Shown: positions 29,417 to 32,366 of the stretch, piece after piece
Layout: each line of letters starts with the position of its first letter
Position numbering within the stretch: position 1 is the stretch's first letter
Source of the DNA: Rothia mucilaginosa
GTDB lineage: Bacteria; Actinomycetota; Actinomycetes; Actinomycetales; Micrococcaceae
DNA: 32,366 nucleotides
Assembly (NCBI RefSeq): GCF_001061665.1
Contig: NZ_JVSP01000009.1
Location: 1-32,366, forward strand
Direction: 5' to 3'
The notes under the pieces: model-generated
Told to the model about the DNA's origin: nothing
The model's database searches: none
Seen by the model: only the letters and a program-made list of their open reading frames with translations
Position numbers and translations under genes: made by a program

Positions 29417-29839
29417 ATGTCTCAGAATCCGCAGGGTTCAAACCCTGAAGACTCCGACCCCGAATACAACCAGCTGAACGAACAGCTCGCTGAGCTGTCT
29501 GCGCAGGATGGCCAGGATACGTCCGGCCAGCCTGCGATGTTGCCCGCGGATACCGTGCAGAAGATTATCGAGCGGATTGAGGGCGAGCGGGCCGCTCAGA
29601 CTTCCCTGGTACTTGGTCTTGTTAGCCTGGTTTGCCTGGGTTCTCTTGCCGGTGTGCCTTCTTTCATCATGGGCTATATCGGTATGTCTAGAGCAAAGGA
29701 AGCGGAGCGTCTGGGCGTTTCGGCTGTAGCGGGTCGTCGGATGAGTCAGATAGGCGTCTATTTGGCTCTCCTCATTTTCATCTGCACGTGTGTCTTCACG
29801 CTGATGGGGATTATCGGATCCCAGCAGCTTGCCAGCTAA
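29417..29839 (+). CDS. DUF4190-like membrane protein (array member 2)
   Basis: A 140-aa protein: a polar acidic N-terminus with D-S-D-P-E-Y-N-Q-L-N-E-Q (a form of the shared Y-N-x-L motif), then G-E-R-A-A-Q-T-S-L-V-L-G-L-V-S-L-V leading into the first of two membrane helices, with the loop A-K-E-A-E-R-L-G-V-S-A-V-A-G-R-R. AAAGGTGAG precedes the ATG. An upstream GATAGGCTAGG block is shared with the promoter of member 4. No function is known for the family. Confidence 0.8.
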   Translation: MSQNPQGSNPEDSDPEYNQLNEQLAELSAQDGQDTSGQPAMLPADTVQKIIERIEGERAAQTSLVLGLVSLVCLGSLAGVPSFIMGYIGMSRAKEAERLGVSAVAGRRMSQIGVYLALLIFICTCVFTLMGIIGSQQLAS

Positions 29840-29991
29840 TCCCCCTATTAAACTTCCGGGTTGGTTGGCATCTTAGCCCCGGGCGGGCACCATGAGGGTG
29901 CCAAGCCTCGCCGCCGAAAACAGACCATAGATATCGGGGCGTCCCCCGAAATACCTGTCGCGTATATAAATACTGAAAGATCGTGGTTATG

Positions 29992-30471
29992 ATGTCTCAG
30001 ACTCCCCAGCCTCAAGAGCCGGACCCGTTCGACTACAATCCCGCGTACAACCAGCTCTACGAGGGCCGCGATGCCGGGCAGGGCGCGGGCGGCGAGCCGC
30101 GGAATGTCCCGGCTACCTACAAGCCTGCCGGGGCGTACACTCCGCCTCCTGCCTACCCGGAAAGCGTCCCGGGGAATATCGTCACGCCCCCTGGCTTCCT
30201 GGAGGAGGGCCAGAAAGCGGCACAGCGTTCGTTGACGTTTGGCGTCATCAGCGTGGTGCTCATTCTCCTCATGTATTGGATTCCCTACTCCACCCTCGGA
30301 TCAATTATTCTGGGCGCCCTGGGAATTTCGGCCGCGCGAGACGCGGAACGCCACGGTGTGCCGGCAAAGGCGGGGCGCATCCTCAGCTGGATTGGCGTAG
30401 TCCTGCCCATCGCCCTGACGGTCTTTGCGATTATTGCCCTCCTATCGCTCCTGTTCACCCTGAAGGGATAG
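29992..30471 (+). CDS. DUF4190-like membrane protein (array member 3)
   Basis: A protein of 159 aa from the second of two adjacent ATGs (M-S-Q-T-P-Q), chosen because the paralogs begin M-S-Q/R-x-P. The N-terminal 70 residues are Pro/Gly-rich and contain F-D-Y-N-P-A-Y-N-Q-L-Y-E. Two membrane helices follow (S-L-T-F-G-V-I-S-V-V-L-I-L-L; W-I-G-V-V-L-P-I-A-L-T-V-F), with the shared loop A-R-D-A-E-R-H-G-V-P-A-K-A-G-R. A hairpin GGCACC/GGTGCC lies in the region before it (29886-29902). Confidence 0.8.
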   Translation: MSQTPQPQEPDPFDYNPAYNQLYEGRDAGQGAGGEPRNVPATYKPAGAYTPPPAYPESVPGNIVTPPGFLEEGQKAAQRSLTFGVISVVLILLMYWIPYSTLGSIILGALGISAARDAERHGVPAKAGRILSWIGVVLPIALTVFAIIALLSLLFTLKG

Positions 30472-30540
30472 CCGCGTTAGCGGTTCGGCTGGCCGAGCCT
30501 TTTGGAACCGAGCCCACCATCTTTTGTCTGCAACATGTAG

Positions 30541-30574
30541 AAGCCCCGTTTCTCGAATTGAGGCGCGGGGCTTT
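30541..30574 (+). terminator. Terminator after array member 3
   Basis: AAGCCCCG (30541-30548) pairs with CGGGGCTT (30566-30573), ending in TTT. Confidence 0.75.
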
Positions 30575-30641
30575 ACGCATATTCGCGGAATCCCGAACTA
30601 ACGCTCGAGGTGTCTTGCGCGGGTCAGAATGACGGGTGTAG

Positions 30642-30670
30642 TTGCCCCCGTTCCGTTGATAGGCTAGGGT
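30642..30670 (+). promoter_or_regulatory. Promoter of array member 4
   Basis: TTGCCC (30642-30647), 17 bases, TAGGGT (30665-30670). The same layout (TTGTTC, 17 bases, TAGGGT) precedes member 5, so the promoters appear homologous. Confidence 0.6.
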
Positions 30671-30713
30671 GAATATTGTTTAACACACACCTGCCGCACG
30701 AAAGTGAAACGCC

Positions 30714-31361
30714 ATGTCTCGGAATCCGTGGGGTTCTGACTCCTACGATTACAACCCGGACTACAACCACCTGAACGAGCAGTACGATCAGAACAGCCAG
30801 TACGGCCAGTATGGGCAGGGCTCGTACGGCCAATACGGGCAGAGCTCTTACGGTCGGTACGGCCAGGGTTCGTATGGCCAAGGTTCGTACGGCCAATACG
30901 GGCAGAGCTCTTACGATCAGTATCCCTATGACCCGTACGGCCAAGACCTATATGGTCAGAATCAGTACGACCCGTACGGTTACCAGTATGACCAGCCCAT
31001 GATGGTCCCATCGGGTTTTCTGCAGAAGACCCCCGAGCAGTTTTTTGGTGAGAAGGCTGCCCAGACCTCCACTGTGCTCGGCGTTATCGGCTTGATTTGT
31101 ATCGTGACTCTCAATTGGTGGCTGTTCGGTCTGCCCTCCCTAATTCTGGGTGTTATCGGTGTTCTTAAAGCGAATGAGGCGGAACGCTACGGCGCCGCTG
31201 CTTCGGCAGGCCGCATCATGAACTGGATTAACGTAGCCGCTGGTGGCATATTCCTAGTGCTTTTCGGCGGAGCTTTTCTGCTGGCGCTCATGCTGGCTCT
31301 TTCGGATTCTGCCGCTAATTCAGAGTTGGTTGATGCCGCGCAGATACTGGCACTTCTCTAA
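30714..31361 (+). CDS. DUF4190-like membrane protein with SYGQ-repeat tail (array member 4)
   Basis: A 215-aa protein. After the shared start (Y-D-Y-N-P-D-Y-N-H-L-N-E-Q-Y), residues about 25-95 are a low-complexity Tyr/Gly/Gln/Ser tract built from S-Y-G-Q, Y-G-Q and D-P-Y-G-Q units, without charge clusters. Then comes G-E-K-A-A-Q-T-S-T-V-L-G-V-I-G-L and two to three membrane helices, with the loop A-N-E-A-E-R-Y-G-A-A-A-S-A-G-R. A 31-base DNA stretch is repeated exactly at a 63-base distance (30822 and 30885), so the tract may vary in length. The tail should be disordered and cytoplasmic or external; topology is not certain. Confidence 0.82.
   Translation: MSRNPWGSDSYDYNPDYNHLNEQYDQNSQYGQYGQGSYGQYGQSSYGRYGQGSYGQGSYGQYGQSSYDQYPYDPYGQDLYGQNQYDPYGYQYDQPMMVPSGFLQKTPEQFFGEKAAQTSTVLGVIGLICIVTLNWWLFGLPSLILGVIGVLKANEAERYGAAASAGRIMNWINVAAGGIFLVLFGGAFLLALMLALSDSAANSELVDAAQILALL
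30822..30915 (+). repeat. In-frame 63-base repeat inside the SYGQ tract
   Basis: 30822-30852 and 30885-30915 are identical over 31 bases at a distance of 63 bases (21 codons), so gain or loss of a unit keeps the frame. Confidence 0.8.
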
Positions 31362-31388
31362 AAACTTTGCCCTTCTCGAAGAGGTAAG

Positions 31389-31422
31389 AGCCCCGCTCCT
31401 CACAATGAGGAGCGGGGCTTTG
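31389..31422 (+). terminator. Terminator after array member 4
   Basis: A perfect 13-pair stem (AGCCCCGCTCCTC with its complement, 5-base loop) followed by TTT. Confidence 0.88.
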
Positions 31423-31464
31423 CTGTACATATGCCGTATATTTTGCGTATTGGGCCGGACACGC

Positions 31465-31493
31465 TTGTTCCCTCTGATGGGAAGGTCTAGGGT
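31465..31493 (+). promoter_or_regulatory. Promoter of array member 5
   Basis: TTGTTC (31465-31470), 17 bases, TAGGGT (31488-31493); homologous to the member 4 promoter. Confidence 0.6.
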
Positions 31494-31498
31494 GAAGG

Positions 31499-32081
31499 TA
31501 ACACCCGGTATTGAAAGGTTGTGGATGCGATGTCGCAGTTACCCCAAAACAACGAAGCTTTCGATTACAACCCCGAGTACGCCAATCTTTACCGGCAAAA
31601 TGGTAACGGGCAACCCATCGTTGGGTCCGCAGGGGGCCCACTGCAACCCGCGAGTGGGTTCCCGAGTCAGGAAACTGGGCGGAGCGCCGAGAACCTCTCC
31701 TTGCTCTTCGGTATCCTCAGTTTAGTGTGCATCCCGGGTATTCGATGGACGCTGTACGCCATCCCTTTCTCACTGATACTGAGTGTTTTAGGTATCTGGC
31801 AGGCGCGAGTGGCACGACGGCACGGTGCGCGCGCTACCGCGGGTATGATTCTCAGCGCGGTGGGTATAGTCGTTGTCCTTCTTCTCGTTGCCCTCATCAT
31901 ATTGATTCTGAACGCTTTGTCGGGCATCCACTAATCACAGCGGCTCGATGTCGAGCCTAAATGCTCTCTCAACCCGATAGGCACTTAACACCCGGTATTG
32001 AAAGGTTGTGGATGCGATGTCGCAGCTACCCCAAAATAACGAAGCTTTCGATTACAACCCCGAATACGCCAAGCTTTACCA
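31499..32081 (+). repeat. Near-identical direct repeat covering 5' ends of members 5 and 6
   Basis: 31499-31594 and 31986-32081 match over about 96 bases with about five differences. They include the ribosome site, the start codon and the first 22 codons of both genes, at a distance of 487 bases. Confidence 0.85.
31530..31934 (+). CDS. DUF4190-like membrane protein (array member 5)
   Basis: A 134-aa protein from the ATG at 31530 (M-S-Q-L-P-Q-N-N-E), matching paralog starts; GAAAGG lies 11 bases upstream and a GTG at 31521 is the alternative. It has the motif F-D-Y-N-P-E-Y-A-N-L-Y, a short polar linker, A-E-N-L-S-L-L-F-G-I-L-S-L-V, and two or three membrane helices with the loop A-R-V-A-R-R-H-G-A-R-A-T-A-G. 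The first 22 codons and the upstream region are almost identical to member 6. Confidence 0.8.
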   Translation: MSQLPQNNEAFDYNPEYANLYRQNGNGQPIVGSAGGPLQPASGFPSQETGRSAENLSLLFGILSLVCIPGIRWTLYAIPFSLILSVLGIWQARVARRHGARATAGMILSAVGIVVVLLLVALIILILNALSGIH

Positions 32082-32366
32082 GGAAGATGACAGCGTACAG
32101 TCCGACGCTGATGATATGGACGACAGGCTGCTACGTGCAAGCGAGCCCCCTTCCGATGTGCGGAGGGCGCAAGCCGGTGAAAGAGCAGCGAACTTCTCCC
32201 TGCTTTTCGGTGCCCTTGGCCTGCTATCTTTCTTCATAGGGTTTTGGTGGTCTGCCTATGGCATTGAAATCGGTATACTCATGGTCATCGTCGCACCATT
32301 CCTGAGTATCTTAGGTCTCCGGCAGGCATTCGTGGCACGACGGCACGGTAAGCACGCCATCGGGGG
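32017..32366 (+). CDS. DUF4190-like membrane protein (array member 6), cut by window end
   Basis: A frame opens at the ATG at 32017 and stays open to the last base, so the 3' end is outside. It begins M-S-Q-L-P-Q-N-N-E-A-F-D-Y-N-P-E-Y-A-K-L-Y, followed by an acidic linker rather than a Gly/Pro tail, then G-E-R-A-A-N-F-S-L-L-F-G-A-L-G-L and membrane helices with the loop A-F-V-A-R-R-H-G-K-H-A. About 115 residues are visible. It is the partner of member 5 by recent duplication. Confidence 0.8.
   Translation, partial: MSQLPQNNEAFDYNPEYAKLYQEDDSVQSDADDMDDRLLRASEPPSDVRRAQAGERAANFSLLFGALGLLSFFIGFWWSAYGIEIGILMVIVAPFLSILGLRQAFVARRHGKHAIG

Overview
The window reads as chromosome of a high-GC Gram-positive actinobacterium of the order Micrococcales. 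The protein style (DisA next to RadA, a YhgE/Pip system, DUF4190-like proteins with low-complexity tails) and moderate-high GC fit an oral Rothia such as R. mucilaginosa. That genus call is an inference from protein style, not a database match.

Layout. (1) 1-1171: right part of an IS3-family insertion sequence, with orfA cut by the window edge, orfB intact, a textbook -1 frameshift signal and the right terminal repeat. (2) 1229-4318: a small membrane protein, then divergent disA (c-di-AMP synthase, genome surveillance) and radA (recombination ATPase). (3) 4427-10538, all on the minus strand: a FUSC/ArAE-type membrane protein, a surface-glycan pair (pyruvyl-transferase-like protein and family 2 glycosyltransferase), and a two-gene phosphate uptake operon (DUF47/PhoU-like regulator and PiT transporter). 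(4) 10539-11267: a gene-free stretch with short tandem repeats and a strong candidate for a stand-alone structured small RNA on the minus strand, with its own promoter and terminator. (5) 11268-16866: an unrecognised conserved protein, tRNA-Lys, a one-domain asparaginase-like protein and five consecutive four-helix membrane proteins of unknown function. (6) 17043-20755: a DedA membrane protein, a RecQ-type helicase and the TadA deaminase. (7) 21238-25430: a three-gene module of a degenerate ABC-type ATPase, a giant YhgE/Pip membrane protein and a TetR regulator. (8) 25622-28594: tRNA-Ser(CGA), upp, a winged-helix regulator, a SixA-like phosphatase and tRNA-Ser(GCT). (9) 28764-32366: a tandem array of six small DUF4190-like membrane proteins with disordered, tyrosine-rich N-termini; the last runs off the window.

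How the genes work together. Most regions are independent housekeeping units, many bounded by strong bidirectional terminators. Functional groupings that can be argued are DUF47 with PiT (phosphate uptake), glycosyltransferase with pyruvyl transferase (cell-surface glycan), pseudo-ATPase with YhgE and TetR (envelope transport or secretion with local control), and the DUF4190-like array (a lineage-expanded membrane family).

The most notable signals are the candidate small RNA near 10862-11001, the degenerate ABC ATPase coupled to YhgE, the DUF4190-like array with a shared N-terminal motif and a FUS-like SYGQ tail, and a recurrent -10 box placed 6-7 bases before start codons, which implies leaderless mRNAs.
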